The notes under the pieces are model-generated. The model saw only the letters and a list, made by a program, of their open reading frames with translations, was not told the origin of the DNA and made no database searches. Shown piece after piece: positions 31,435-42,570 of a stretch of 64,000 nucleotides of DNA. A program made the translations under genes and the position numbers. Positions within the stretch are counted from its first letter, which is position 1, and every line of letters begins with the position of its first letter. This DNA is from Paguma larvata (lineage: Eukaryota > Chordata > Mammalia > Carnivora > Viverridae), in assembly GCA_030068075.1 (NCBI GenBank), contig CM057841.1, positions 47,223,030 to 47,287,029 on the forward strand, read 5' to 3'.

Positions 31435-31677
31435 TAGATAATGATATGGGAACAAAGGAGAGTTTTTTCAAGATGGGAGTATACTGAGTAAGTTGAAAAG
31501 CTAAAGAGAAGGATTCAGTTGAAGAGAAGTTGAGTTGAGAGGCAGTGAATACTAAAAATATACAGTTTTTGAAAAAGTAAGTGGATAGAATCCAAAGCTC
31601 TGATAGTAGAGAGGCTGGCCTTTGACAGGAGACAGAACGACCTCTATCTGGTAACACAATAGAAGAAGGAAAACAGA

Positions 31678-31890
31678 TGGGGCACCTGGGTTGCTCAGTT
31701 GATTAAGCATCCGACTCTTGGTTTCGACTCAGGTCATGTTCCTGTGGTTTCGTGGGTTTGAGTCCCATGTCAGGCTCTGTGCTGACAGCGCAGAACCTGC
31801 TTGGGATTCTCTCTCTCCCTCTCTGCCTCTCTCCCATTCATGCTGTTTCAGCCTCTCTCTCTCTTTCAAAAAAAAAAAAATCTTTAAAGA
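31678..31890 (+). mobile_element. CAN SINE, sense
   Basis: Head GGGGCACCTGGGTTGCTCAG. Flanking duplication GAAGGAAaACAGA / GAAGGAAgACAGA. Confidence 0.94.
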
Positions 31891-32441
31891 AGGAAGACAG
31901 AATGTTAGGGGAACCTTAGATGTTTGTAGTGAGGATTTGAGAAGTCCAATATCAGATGGCTTTTCTTTTCTCTGGGAAGGAGGGGAAGGTATGTGGCCAG
32001 AAGATGACTAGGGAAACTTCTGGTGCTGAGGGGGAAAGTGTTGCAGGTGAGTGTCGAAGTGATCATAAATTGATGTGAGCGAACATAAAGCCCAAGTGAA
32101 TTAACAGCCCTCGTGTGATGTCCTCTATTTAGCACTTGCCCACCGGGAGTTGGGAGGAGGCAAAGAGAACTCATCATGTTGGAGCCATCCAGGATTGAGA
32201 TTGCTGAAGACAACTCAGTATTTCTCACACTGGCCTTTCTTGAAACATTTTCCTAACAGATGTTAATAGGTATATTGAGGAAAAAACTTCCTTGTTCTAA
32301 GAAATTTGGGAGAACCACTATCTACTCTTTTTCATTCTTAACATGCACATGAACATATTTGAGGTTCTGAGCATCTTGCATTTAAAAACTTGTTTTTTTC
32401 CTGGTTTTTTAACTTTTTCAAGCTTATTTTCTTCCAGAATG

Positions 32442-32442
<1 letters not shown>

Positions 32443-32491
<49 letters not shown>
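32443..32491 (+). repeat. (TG)n microsatellite
   Basis: About 24 uninterrupted TG units, the longest dinucleotide tract in the window. Confidence 0.98.
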
Positions 32492-32493
<2 letters not shown>

Positions 32494-33897
32494 CTCAAGG
32501 TCTTGTAGTTTGGTTTATGATTGGTCAGGTAATCAATCAGGAGTGGCATCTGTTCACCTTACCCCTCCCTGAATGGACAGGAGCCTTTATTCCTTTCATC
32601 CAGTGTGTTTGTTTACATGATCTGTCGTTAGCCATTTAAGCCCATATTGATTTGGGTGGAACAATAGCTTACTTCTTCTGACACATACCTCATTCTTTAC
32701 GAATAACGACTATATGCCCGTGTTCCACATGTTCTCAATTCTTGTCATAAACTGAAAAAAAACAAACAAGAAACTAGCTTCCTTATTGTTCTACCAGGAC
32801 CATAAGAAACCACCTTGAAATGTGACAAGGCAAACAGGGCTAAGGCCATCCCATATGGTTCGAATGAGTGCTGGCTGGAAGGGTGGCAATGAGAGTCACT
32901 AGTATTATTAGTATACTACTACTACTAAACAACATTTTTATAGATCCTTACAGTTTACAAGTTGCTCTCATATGTGTTATTTTAAATAACACATTTATTT
33001 CTGATTGAGCAAGGTACAAGTCTTACTGGTGAGAGCAAGGAACATAGTTTGGGGGGATGACAAATGAGAAGACACAGTGAGGAAAACAGGAGCTGGGAAT
33101 GGAGCTAAGTGTCAGGAACAGTGGTCTAGATCATGCGTTCTCAGTGGAGCTGCTGTTGCCACCAACGGGTTAAAAAGTGGTTTGTGGGGGGGCGAAAAAT
33201 GTAGGTATTACAGTGATTCGCGGCCATTTGGAGGGCCATAAAAACTACGTAAAAATATGCAGTAAATTTGTGGTGTTGGCATTCATGGTAGAGGACGATT
33301 GGAACAAAAATGTCTGCCATAGGCTTGCCAATGGTGGGAAGCCGTAATGGGGAAAAGGCTGGGGAACCATGGTTTAAATCCCGTAGTGCCTGTGGAACTT
33401 GCTGACATTCATGAGTGATTTTTCTGTTCCCAGACGTGTTAGACAGCTCATTTGTCCAAGAGTAGTGTCTGCTTCTGGCTTCTTTTGTCCTGCCTGTCTT
33501 CCCCAGGCCCTAAATGACCATGTTTTTGCCCCCTTTGAAGTCTATTCTTGCCACAGCTGACTGAATTAGAGTGGATATAAGTCAAGACCATTTAAGGCAC
33601 AGACTGGTCAGTGCATTGACTGATCCCAGGAAGCCCGCCTGTGCTCACTTCCTCTTATCAGACCCCTGTGATGCTGCTCTGTATCTTTATAATGTCAATT
33701 GTGCTACTTACTCTCTTTAAGATGATTTGAATGGGTGCCAGAGGAGCCCTGGTTGTGACATCTGCCCAGTCAGGACACTTGTCCTGGGGATGTACTATTT
33801 GAGCAAGACCGAATGTGACCGAGTGAAGATAGGAGAGAAATCTCTTTGAGTCATTGGCTCTTCATCCTGCATATATTCACCATCTGATGAGTGTAGA
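32492..33897. other. Unique sequence, no gene seen
   Basis: No supported exon. Scattered short AT-rich repeats (TATTATTAGTATACTACTAC near 32905) may be old MIR-type debris. Confidence 0.45.
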
Positions 33898-34124
33898 GTG
33901 CAGTTTCTCAACAGCTACACTACTGACATTTTGGACTAGAGAATTTTAGATTGAGGATGGGAGTGGGGGCTCTCCTGTACATGGTAGGATGTTTAATACC
34001 ATCCTGGCCACTCCCCACTAGATGCCGGTAACACCTCACTGCACCAGTTCTGATAACCAAAAATGTCTCTAGAAATCGCTCAATGTCCCCTGGGGAACAA
34101 AATTGCCTTGGGTTGAAAACAACT
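33898..34124 (+). mobile_element. MER5A-type hAT (Charlie) DNA transposon fossil
   Basis: Ordered matches to MER5A: CTGACATTTTGGACTAGAGA, GGGGGCTCTCCTGTACATGG, TAGGATGTTTAATACCATCC, CCACTAGATGCCGGTAACAC, CCAAAAATGTCTCTAGAAAT, TGTCCCCTGGGGAACAAAAT. Short non-autonomous element, ancient in placental mammals. Confidence 0.9.
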
Positions 34125-34289
34125 GATATAGATAAACTGGACTATCAGAGAGTTATAAATCTAATTGTATCAGTATGATCAGAAATGCCATAAAGGACTT
34201 TTGCTGTTGAGCATCACCTTACTAAGGACGTTACCAGAAATGATGAAAGACAGTCCTTGAGAGGGCTAAAACCAGTGTTGTTATCAAGA

Positions 34290-34520
34290 TATTCACAGCT
34301 CCCTCTTAGTGAGTGTTTGCTTACATGACAGATGCTTGCTAAGCATGTTGCATATATTAACTCATCGGCCCTCCCAACTCCAAGAAGTCACTGCAACCAT
34401 TATTCCACCTGCCCTACAGTTGAGGGAACTGAGACATGGAGATGTTAACGGACTTGCCAGAGGTCATCCAGCTGGTAATGTTAGGGCTACCCAGGCAGCA
34501 CGGTTCCAGAGCCCATGCAC
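34290..34520 (+). mobile_element. MIR
   Basis: ATATTAACTCATCGGCCCTC, CCCTACAGTTGAGGGAACTG, AGACATGGAGATGTTAACGG and CAGAGGTCATCCAGCTGGTA follow the MIR consensus order. Confidence 0.85.
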
Positions 34521-35560
34521 TCGTGAGCGCTTAGCGATTGCTTGGGAGAAGGAAAAGCAAGCAGCTCTGTACTCGAGCATTCCACAGAAATGGTTCCTAA
34601 GGAAGTTGCTAACTTTAAGACAATTCAGGTGGAGACTGGAATTTCAGAGGGAAAATCAGAGGCGGTTGAGTCTATTGCTGTCTGTCCCTGCCTCTGCCCC
34701 ACAATGGTTTTCACTCTCTTTGCACCATAACCTACTGCCCTGGCCTTATTTCCAATGCTGGGGGAATTTCACTCTTTTACAGTTTTGGAAGATTTGTAGA
34801 GGCAAGTAGCATTTGCTTGGGAGATCCTAGGCTCTTGAGGAGTGTCTAGAGTGGCTTAAGTTTGGATGTTAGAATAAATTCCCTCCTTTAGACCACATGT
34901 CAGTGAACTTTGCCAGACCCAGCTGGCAAAGGTAGCTACTGCCACGTCTCCGGTGCTACAATAGCCTAAGAGCTCCTCGGCAGAATCAAGTGTGAGAATT
35001 CCCAACTGACATCGAGGGTGCTTTATGGAGTGAAGATCATGTCCAAAGTGGGAGTGGGAACAAAAGGAAGGATGATATTATTTTTCAGATTTGGCCAAGG
35101 CGAAATATTAAACGAGTCAGGACTCAGGAGTTCCAGACAGATATAGACCTTCTTCCTATTCCTTCCAACCTGAGGACAGTACCAATGTAAAAGGTAAGCA
35201 GCATGACACTTGGTGTGTGCTGAAAAGACATCTGTCTTGCAGCAGAAAGGCAAACAGTGCTGCTGCCCCGTGCAGGGTGTGGTGTCGCCAGGCTGGCCAT
35301 GATAGAATCATCAGGGCTGCTCCATCAACATACAGAAGCTCAGCCCCCACCCTGGCAGAACCCAATTCCAGCCGATCTCAGATGGTGCATGGCCAAACGA
35401 ATGTCTAACAGTGGATTCTGATGCATAACTAGACTAGAGGGTGCTGCAGAGACTGGGAGAAACAACCTCTGTTGTGAGATGTGACCAGGGAGAGCTGAAC
35501 AACGCCAGCTGTCCTAGACCTAAGGTCGTCTGGCTGAGGATCACATTAAAAGAACCCTTT
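34521..35560. other. Unique sequence, no gene seen
   Basis: Open frames (for example 34309-34809, 35023-35253) show no domain. Composition is ordinary. Confidence 0.45.
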
Positions 35561-35666
35561 TGTTGGTTGAGCTCGAGCCCCACTTTGGGTGAGCCCCACT
35601 TCCCTCTCTCTCTCTCTCTCTGTCTCTCTTTGCTCCTCGCTTACTTGCACCTTCTCTCCCTTTCAA

Positions 35667-35709
<43 letters not shown>

Positions 35710-35728
35710 ATTCATTAATTAAATAAAA
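35561..35728 (+). mobile_element. CAN SINE fragment with long (AAAT)n tail
   Basis: Partial body (GTTGAGCTCGAGCCCCACTT), CT-rich run and a polymorphic-looking (AAAT)n of about 11 units at 35665-35710. Confidence 0.8.
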
Positions 35729-35832
35729 GAACTCTTTGCCCAGACCCTAGAGTGATAAATACAGTATTATTACAACTCACACCTTGCACATGAAAGGGCT
35801 TAGTTGCTGGTTGTCTACTTTCTACAGGTTTT

Positions 35833-36034
35833 CTTTTTTAAGTTTATTTTATTTATTTTGAAAGAGAGAGTGTATGTGTATATGTGAGAAGAGGAAGGGC
35901 AAAGAGAGAGGGAGAGAGAGAATCCCAAATAGAGGAAACTTGACACAGGGCTCGATCACAAAAACCATGAGATCGTGACCTGAGCTGAAATCAAGAATCG
36001 AACGTTCAGCTAACTGAGCCATCCAGGTGCCCCA
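35833..36034 (-). mobile_element. CAN SINE, antisense
   Basis: TTTAAGTTTATTTTATTTAT, GATCGTGACCTGAGCTGAAA, head GAGCCATCCAGGTGCCCC. Confidence 0.92.
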
Positions 36035-36951
36035 GCCACAGATTCGTAAGAGCATAACGTGACGGTCAGTATTGATCAGTTTAGACTCAGTTTATCCGCT
36101 GACACCAAACAATGTCTTAGCAATTTTTTAATGTGTGGGTAATAGAAAATAGCAAAAGTATTTTAAAAAATCTGTAAAAACGCTTGTGCTATCAGGTTAG
36201 GATCCTATAAGAATTAGTGTTTATTACTAAGTAATTGGAAAACAAAAAAGGGGAAACTCCAAACGCAATCCTATTTGGAATTTTAGTGTTAGCGGACGGC
36301 AGCTTCACAAATCAAAATCTTCTATGTGATAGGAAAACACTGAGGGGACATGATGTCCACATGGGGCCCAGGCCACCCCATGAGTTTAAGAGCTTGCTCT
36401 GTTGTGCAGAGATCTTAGTTCTATTTGTGATAACTGCTAGCTGTGATGGCCACACTCACCAGTAAGCATCCAACTCTGTTCTCCGTTCCCATTTTGAATC
36501 CACCAGAAGCTCCTAGGGCTCCAAGTTCATATCCCTGTGGAATATCCTGGTGGGCTCTTTGGCAGAAGACCTATTTCACTGGTTTTCCTGACCCACTGGT
36601 GACACAGAAGTTTATGAATTTACTCCACTGCTACTATGTGGTGTCAAATAGGACCCCAGGCCACAAAGTCTTTGAGGTATATGCAGAAAAGAAGGCCTGG
36701 AAGAGAAGAAAGGTGATACTCCTTTTTCAGCGGTGGAATGTGCTGCCCATACAGGTTCCTGAATCTCTTCTTGGCATGAGTTGATACACGGAGACTTCCC
36801 AGCTTGAGCATATGTGGGTACAACGCATGCTCACATGTACACCGACAGATAGGTAATTAAGGCTCAGAAGACTTGAGCTAATGTGGCCGAGGCTGGTGCC
36901 AAATGGGGACAGAGGCTCCTCAACCCTCTTGGTCGACGTACTGGAGGGGGT
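36035..36951 (-). other. CHST4: CHST4 3' flank, probable 3' UTR
   Basis: Directly downstream of the CHST4 stop on the - strand. No recognised repeat. A candidate AATAAA (- strand) is at 36220-36225, about 730 bases past the stop. Open frames at 36235-36784 have no family features. Confidence 0.45.
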
Positions 36952-38088
36952 CTAAGTAGACAGAAGATCCAGTGACAGGTTTCTCTGCTCTTGCTCAGAT
37001 CTGACAAGGTGGTAGCCCAGCAAAGTCATGGTATCATTGCAGACTTTCTGAATTCGAGAAACCTTAGTGTAAGGCAAGGTCCAGCGCCAGGCCTGAGAGA
37101 CATTGAGGGCATTCCTGGCATTAGTGTGGAAGGCGTGATTACCCACGCCCTCGCCTCGAGTGCTGTTGTACACCCAGGTCTGGAGGTGGGGCAAGAATTT
37201 CAACCCCACAAATTTATACATTTGGGCAGTCTGGCCAAGGGGGTCCCGGACCAGGTCCTCATAGTGTACGAGCATGTAGCGTTGCCTCAGGGCTGTGGGC
37301 AAGGACTGCACGGCCTTGTAGATCTCCATCTGGCTTTGGCAGATGACCTGCATCGCATAGTAGGGCTGGTCCTCCTTCTTGAGTTTGTCCCGCTGCTGCC
37401 CCATCACAATGCGGGTGTCCGTCCTGAGTTCTTCTGTGGTACGCTCTCGAGAACGGAACACTGCCCGGGGGTCCCGCACCAGGTGCACGATGTGCAGGTT
37501 GAGGGAAGGGTCTCTCAGCAGTGGGTACAGCACTTGCAGATTGAAGAAGCGCACCTCCTTGAGTACCACGTGGCTATAGGAGCGACAGGCTTTCTCTACC
37601 ACCTCAAAAGGCTGTTGGCCGCACAGAAGTTTGCAGTGAGCCTGGGGTATGATCATATCCCGTGAGAAGATGTTGCAGGCAGGCGGGGAACACAGGGCCC
37701 GGCTGCCGTCCCACTGGAAGAGACTGGATTGTTTCCGAGGGCCGGGTTTCATGTAGGCATCAAAAACACTCATGTCACACAGAAAAATGGCACGTATCAG
37801 ATCCCTGGCTGCCATATGCAGCTTCCAGGAAGTGCTCTGTGTGAAGGTCATCCAGATGTGCCAGGCAGGCTCCATCAGGTAGAAGACATCTGGGTGCTGC
37901 CCAAAAAGCTGTCCCACAAAAGAAGAGCCAGAGCGCCAGGAAGACAGGACCAGCACATGCATGGGCTTGGGCTCCTCCTTTGTGGACAGGGAGTTGAAGT
38001 TGTGACCGTATAGATGGAATAATAGAATAAAGATGGCCACCTGGGACCCCAGGAACAGCAGTGGCCTCATTTTTTTTGGCAGTATCAT
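36952..38088 (-). CDS. CHST4: Carbohydrate sulfotransferase 4 (GlcNAc-6-O-sulfotransferase 2), complete coding exon
   Basis: Golgi type II membrane enzyme that moves sulfate from PAPS to the 6-hydroxyl of N-acetylglucosamine. In high endothelial venules it helps make 6-sulfo sialyl Lewis x, the L-selectin ligand. The 378-residue protein has a short cytosolic tail, a signal-anchor helix at about 9-27, and a stem. It has the 5'-PAPS loop SSWRSGSSF at 49-57, then EPAWHIW at 73-79, and the 3'-PAPS motif [11 protein letters not shown] at 203-213. Downstream are the conserved [10 protein letters not shown] and SEQEQRNL stretches. Closeness to human CHST4, as opposed to CHST5/6, is clear along its length. 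Start: an upstream in-frame ATG (38268) would need intron sequence. A good splice acceptor lies 18 bases before the tandem ATG pair (38086-38091), and the second ATG aligns with the human start. The stop falls where human has Trp, so about eight C-terminal residues are absent. Confidence 0.97.
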   Translation of the reverse strand: MILPKKMRPLLFLGSQVAIFILLFHLYGHNFNSLSTKEEPKPMHVLVLSSWRSGSSFVGQLFGQHPDVFYLMEPAWHIWMTFTQSTSWKLHMAARDLIRAIFLCDMSVFDAYMKPGPRKQSSLFQWDGSRALCSPPACNIFSRDMIIPQAHCKLLCGQQPFEVVEKACRSYSHVVLKEVRFFNLQVLYPLLRDPSLNLHIVHLVRDPRAVFRSRERTTEELRTDTRIVMGQQRDKLKKEDQPYYAMQVICQSQMEIYKAVQSLPTALRQRYMLVHYEDLVRDPLGQTAQMYKFVGLKFLPHLQTWVYNSTRGEGVGNHAFHTNARNALNVSQAWRWTLPYTKVSRIQKVCNDTMTLLGYHLVRSEQEQRNLSLDLLST

Positions 38089-38106
38089 CATGCTGAAGTG
38101 GAGGAC

Positions 38107-38125
38107 CTTTAAAGAACAACAGAAG
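38107..38125 (-). promoter_or_regulatory. CHST4: Splice acceptor before the CHST4 coding exon
   Basis: Read on the - strand: CTTCTGTTGTTCTTTAAAG followed by GTCCTCC. A pyrimidine-rich stretch ends in AG at 38107-38108, placing the exon start at 38106, 18 bases upstream of the ATG used. Human CHST4 likewise has its coding region in one exon after 5' UTR exons. Confidence 0.7.
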
Positions 38126-38152
38126 GGCTGTGTTAGGCTTCTGTTTCGGTGT

Positions 38153-38190
38153 CTAGGGTTGTGCAGTATACAACCTGGCCATCTGTACTG
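38153..38190 (+). repeat. 38-bp inverted repeat, left arm
   Basis: Its reverse complement is present without mismatch at 39756-39793. The arm lies about 50-85 bases upstream of the CHST4 coding exon, in the presumed intron. Confidence 0.95.
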
Positions 38191-38596
38191 ATGGACCCTT
38201 TCTTGCCAAAGCCATCTTTTCCCTGACCTCCAGCAAGGGGCAACTAGAGTGCTGGAAACTTCTGGCAACCATCTGCATAGATCCTTCTCTGAATCAGTCC
38301 CTGTCCCTTGCAGTTAGTGTGTCAATAAGTTCTATTTATTTTAGGCTCTTTACTTCCTCCCTCCTGGTCTTTCTTGTCCATCAAGCTACCAAAAATGCCT
38401 GAGGTCTGTCATATTTCATCAACGTAGAGGAACAGCCCCACCCTGGCACCTTGGTGAGGCACAGGTCTCCACAGGTCACTTAGGTAAAACTTAACCAGAG
38501 TCTGACCCAAGTTCTGGTTAAATACCCTGTGATTCCTTCTGAAACTAAGGGAGATCAGCTGACTTATGAAGAATTACCTCACCCACCTCCCTATCT

Positions 38597-39337
38597 TTTT
38601 TTTTTTTTCAGGATTTGTTATTTATTTATTTATTTAAATAATTTATTGTCAAATTGGTTTCCATTTAACACCCAGTGCTCATCCCAACAAGTACCCTTCT
38701 CTGTGCCCGTCACCCACTCTCCCCCCTCCCACATCCCCCTCACCCCTCAGTTTGTTCTTAGTCTTTGAGAGTCTCTTATGTTTTGTCTCCCTCCCTCTGT
38801 GTCTTTTTTCTTTTCCCTTCTTCCCCTCCCCCATGGTTTTTTGCTAAGTCTCTCAAAATCCACCTATGCATGGAAACATGGTATCTGTCTTTCTCTGACT
38901 GACTTATTTCACTCAGCATAATACCCTTCAGTTCCATCCATCTGGCTACACATGGCCAGATTTCATTCTTTCTCATTGCCACATAGTATTCCATTGTATA
39001 TATGTACCACATCTTCTTTACCCATTCGTCAGTTGATGGACACTTAGTCTCTTTCCATGATTTGGCTGTTGTCGAAAGTGCTGCTATGAACATCGGGGTA
39101 CACGTGCCCCTATGCATCAGCACTCCTGTGTCTCTTGGGTAGATTTCCTAGCAGTGCTATTGCTGGGTCATAGGGTAGTTCTATTTCCATTTTTTTGAGG
39201 AGCCTCCACACCGTTCTCCAGGGTGGCTGCACTAGTTTGCATTCCCACCAACAGCGTAAGAGGGTGCCTGTTTCTCCACATCCTCGCCAGCATCTATAGT
39301 TTCCTGATTTATTCATATTAGCCACTCTAACCGGTGT
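38597..39337 (-). mobile_element. 5'-truncated young carnivore L1, antisense
   Basis: L1 3' UTR plus ORF2 C-terminus. - strand frames 38776-39123 (STDEWVKKMWYIYTMEYYVA) and 39110-39433 ([20 protein letters not shown]) are recognisable but frame-broken. Flanks CACCTCC-CTATCTT / TACCTCCCCTATCTT form a likely target duplication. Within the presumed CHST4 first intron. Confidence 0.93.
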
Positions 39338-39755
39338 GACTACCTCCCCTATCTTGAGGGAGATTGCCATAGGCCATTTCTCATTACCTTCCTTCATCTC
39401 AAGCAAGCACAGGACTTTCATTCCCCTGAACAATATGGTCGCAGGCTATAAAAATGCTTGGCTTGAGTCTGGAGTTGTCTCCTCAGTGGCAGAATCAAGT
39501 GTCCATGGCACCTGTTATCTGGTCCCCTCTGGTTTGGTCTCATCCTGTGGGACTAGGGACATAAGGAAGCGACCCAATACTGACCTTACATCTGAATCTA
39601 TATGTCTTGAATTGTTGTCTCCTTAATAGCCAACCCTATGGAAGTTGTGGCAAGCCACCCTAAGAACTGCAGTAGTGATACTTGTGGCGTGTTAGCCACT
39701 ATGCTGCTGCTTGGGGGAATGTTTAACTGCTGGACACAAACTAATCAGGGCTGCT

Positions 39756-39793
39756 CAGTACAGATGGCCAGGTTGTATACTGCACAACCCTAG
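39756..39793 (-). repeat. 38-bp inverted repeat, right arm
   Basis: Exact reverse complement of 38153-38190. The matching stops sharply at both ends. Confidence 0.95.
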
Positions 39794-39898
39794 GGAATGC
39801 CTTCTCATCAGAACTTTAAGATATTTATTATTTAAAATTATTATTGTTTAAAATTATTTATTTAAAAATGATAAAAATAAATATCTTTAAAAATGTAT

Positions 39899-40088
39899 GG
39901 GGCACCTGGGTGGCTCAGTTGGTTAAGCATCCTGCTCTTGATTTTGGCTCAGGTCATGATCTCAAAGTTCGTGGGTTTGACCCCCTTGTCGGGCTCTGCA
40001 TATACAGGACTTACTCTTCTCTCTCTCTGCCCCTCCCCTGCTCTCACTCTCTCACTCTTTCAAAATGAATAAATCAACTTTAAAAAAC
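39899..40088 (+). mobile_element. CAN SINE, sense
   Basis: Head GGGGCACCTGGGTGGCTCAG, GTTTGACCCCCTTGTCGGGC, CT-rich run, AAATGAATAAATC tail. Confidence 0.93.
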
Positions 40089-40285
40089 AATGTTCTGGTA
40101 GGTGACAGTAAAGTATCTTGGTCCAACAGAATAAGGATATTCTGAAAATAGGATGATTTTCCAGCTGTTAGATGTTAATTCAGAGAAATGAGTTCCACTT
40201 AGTAATTCACACTAAGGCTCATATATACTGGTGGCGAACCTCAACTTACTCCCTTTATAATCAAGGCTCACTTTGTATGAAAAGA

Positions 40286-40441
40286 CCTGGGTGGGTGGCT
40301 TAGCTGGTTGATTTTGGCTTAGGTCGTGAGCCCAGAGTCATGGGATTGATTGAGCCCCATGTGAGTCTCTGCACTGAGTGTGGAGCCTGATTAAGATCCC
40401 TCTGCCCCTCTTGTGTGCATGCACTCACTCTCTATAAAATA
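40286..40441 (+). mobile_element. Older diverged CAN SINE, sense
   Basis: CCTGGGTGGGTGGCTTAGCT head with deletions and GGAGCCTGATTAAGATCCCT. More diverged than neighbours. Confidence 0.8.
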
Positions 40442-40633
40442 TTTATCTGTGAGACCATGGTTTCCCGTGCCATGCCCTGGAATATTATTCTGAGGGTTTT
40501 TTAAGAGCTTAGGGTTATGGGTTAAGATGAATCTGGATTATTTTGGGTGACTTTCCTAGCATAAATAACTATTGAGAGATAGAATAGCTATTTTACATAG
40601 TGCAAAATATTAATAGTAGAAAGGTACTAATTT

Positions 40634-41132
40634 GTTTTTTTTAAGATTTTATTTTTTTTAAAGTTTATTTATTTTAAAAAATTTGTTTAATGTTTATTTT
40701 TGAGAGCAAGAGAGCAAGTATGAGCAGGGAAGGGGCAGAGAGAGAGGGAGACACAGAATCTGAAGGAGGCTCCAGGCTCTGAGCTCTCGGTACAGAACCC
40801 GATGCGGGGCTTGAACTCATGAACTGCAAGATCATGATCTGAGCCGAAGTTGGACACTTAACCGGTTGAGTCCCCAGTAGAGGGGCAGAGAGAGAGAGAA
40901 TCCAAGCAGGCTCCTCACTGTCAGCACAGAGCCCAACTGAGGGCTTGAGCCCATGAACTGTGAAATCATGACCTGAGCCTAAAGCAAGAGTTGGACACCC
41001 AACTGACTGAGACACCCAGGCGCCCCCAAAGATTTTATTTTTAAGTAATCTTTATACCCAACAGGGCTCGAACTCACAACCCTGAGGTCGAGAGTTGCTT
41101 GCTCCACAGACTGAGCCAACCAGGCACTCACA
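40634..41132 (-). mobile_element. Nested cluster of three antisense CAN SINEs
   Basis: An old short SINE (pieces 40634-40660 and about 41026-41132, head GAGCCAACCAGGCACTC) was split at AAGATTTTATTTTT, a motif now on both sides. The inserted material is one SINE (about 40660-40872) abutting a second headed GAGACACCCAGGCGCCCC (about 40873-41025). Confidence 0.85.
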
Positions 41133-41641
41133 AGGTGCTGATTTACATAACACTATATATCTAAGATATTTTGTCTTCCAGCTTTAACAAAGAAAATATA
41201 TTTCTAGACAGTAATTGGAGCTGGATTTAGGGTTTGCTGGTTTCATGGTGACAGGTCTTATCCCTAATTTTTAAAGAGTTTTAATAAGCAATAGTCAGAT
41301 GGTTCACACTGTTTTAAAAAGTATTATTATGGACATTAAATCCACAAACTTAGAATTTAGAAGAAGGCTTCCTATAATTCTGTATGCAAGAAGGCAGTCG
41401 GGGGAGCTTGCCAGCCCGAGCCTGTCCTACTCCAAGTGTTTAACAGGCAAGGGGAAATACTATGACAAGCAGCTGTGTCTGTGTATGAAGCCTATAGTAA
41501 TAACATCTAGGGCTTTTTGTAAACAGGGGTAATGACATAACTTGACAATGGGCCACAGTATTTTCCTGGGGGAAAGAACACGTAAGAATTTTACCAGCTG
41601 CTGCATCAGTAAGCTCTTCTGTGCTCAGAGGTAGGATTTAA
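41133..41641. other. Unique sequence, no gene seen
   Basis: No repeat or exon recognised. The open frame 41299-41532 has no family features. Confidence 0.45.
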
Positions 41642-41826
41642 AAGAAATTTTTTTTAATGTTTATTTATTTGAGAGAGCAAGAGAGAGGGAGACACAGAAT
41701 CTGAAGCAGGTTCCAGGCTCCGAGCTCTCAGCACAGAGCCCGATGTGGGGCTCGAACTCACAAACTGACATCATGACCTGAGCTGAAGTTGGAAGCTTAA
41801 CCAACTGAGACACCCAGGCACCCTTG
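41642..41826 (-). mobile_element. CAN SINE, antisense
   Basis: TTTTAATGTTTATTTATTTG tail side, head GAGACACCCAGGCACCC. Flanks GCTCAGAGGTAGGATTTA / GCTCAGCTAGGATTAA. Confidence 0.92.
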
Positions 41827-42065
41827 CTCAGCTAGGATTAATCTACCAGCTGGTGTTTTGTTATTGCCATATAGCAAAAGTCTACTTCTAATATGTGTCC
41901 CCTGTCTGCCCGTTTCCCAACTTGCCCCCAGGTAGTAACTGGATTCATTTTTTTATGCCTTTTCAGTTGCTTTCTCTGCACCTAATAAAATTCACATGTA
42001 TATGTAGTCTTCATTCCCCTCCTCTCCTTTATAACAGAAAAAGTAGCAAGTTATATACACTTTGC

Positions 42066-42268
42066 TTTAAAAAAATTATTTTAACATTCATTCATTTTTG
42101 AGAGACAGAGAAACAGCATGAGTGGGGGAGGGGCAGAGAGGGAGACATAGAATCCTAAGCAGGCTCCAGGCTCTGAGCTGTCAGTACAGAGCCTGAAGCT
42201 GGGCTCAAACCCACAAACTGTGAAATCATGACCTGAGCCAAAGTCAGATGCTTAACCGACTGACCGAG
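42066..42268 (-). mobile_element. CAN SINE, antisense, eroded head
   Basis: ACATTCATTCATTTTTGAGA, GAAATCATGACCTGAGCCAA, then CGACTGACCGAG. Flanking TTTGCTTTAaAaA / TTTGCTTTAtAaA. Confidence 0.9.
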
Positions 42269-42570
42269 TTTGCTTTATAAACTTTACAGTATGTTTTGGT
42301 GAACTTTCCATGGTAGCACATAAAGCATTTCCTCATTCCTTTTTCATAAAACAATTCCACTACATAGATTTCTATTACATGGATGTACCACAATTTACTT
42401 AACTAGTTTAACTAGTTTCCTATTTCCAGCTTTTTTGTCATTTCAAAAACTTCGGTAATGACCTTTATGTTCATACATCATTACACGTGTATGTAAGCTA
42501 AATCCCCAGAAATGGAATTGTGGAGTCAAAAATATGGAAGTGTATAGCCTTGATGTCTGTCACCCAGATG
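42269..42570 (-). mobile_element. Probable ancient L1-type sequence, antisense
   Basis: TACATGGATGTACCACAATT, TTTACTTAACTAGTTTAACT and CCCCAGAAATGGAATTGTGG are typical of reverse-strand L1ME 3' UTR. Limits uncertain. Confidence 0.5.

Larger units (their letters stand above)
29310..32080 (+). repeat. Long degraded old interspersed repeat of uncertain family
   Basis: Motifs such as CATGTGCCAGGAACTGTGTG, GCAGGAAGACCAGTCAGTGG, TAGACATGTTGAGTCTAAGG and GGATCATCTACATGTAGGTG are in the order of a widespread old mammalian repeat that I recognise but cannot name. The same family recurs at about 52420-53070 and 54890-55050. It is interrupted by a 57-bp tandem duplication, two SINEs and a DNA-transposon-like element. 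No gene seen. Confidence 0.5.

Noticed and set aside
36991..37665. 224-codon + strand open frame opposite CHST4
   Set aside because: Antisense shadow of a strongly conserved coding exon. It has no domain of its own.
38089..38268. Upstream in-frame extension of CHST4 by 60 codons
   Set aside because: A good splice acceptor lies at 38107-38108 and family alignment starts at 38088, so the extension is intron sequence. The other ATG (38089-38091) would add one Met only.
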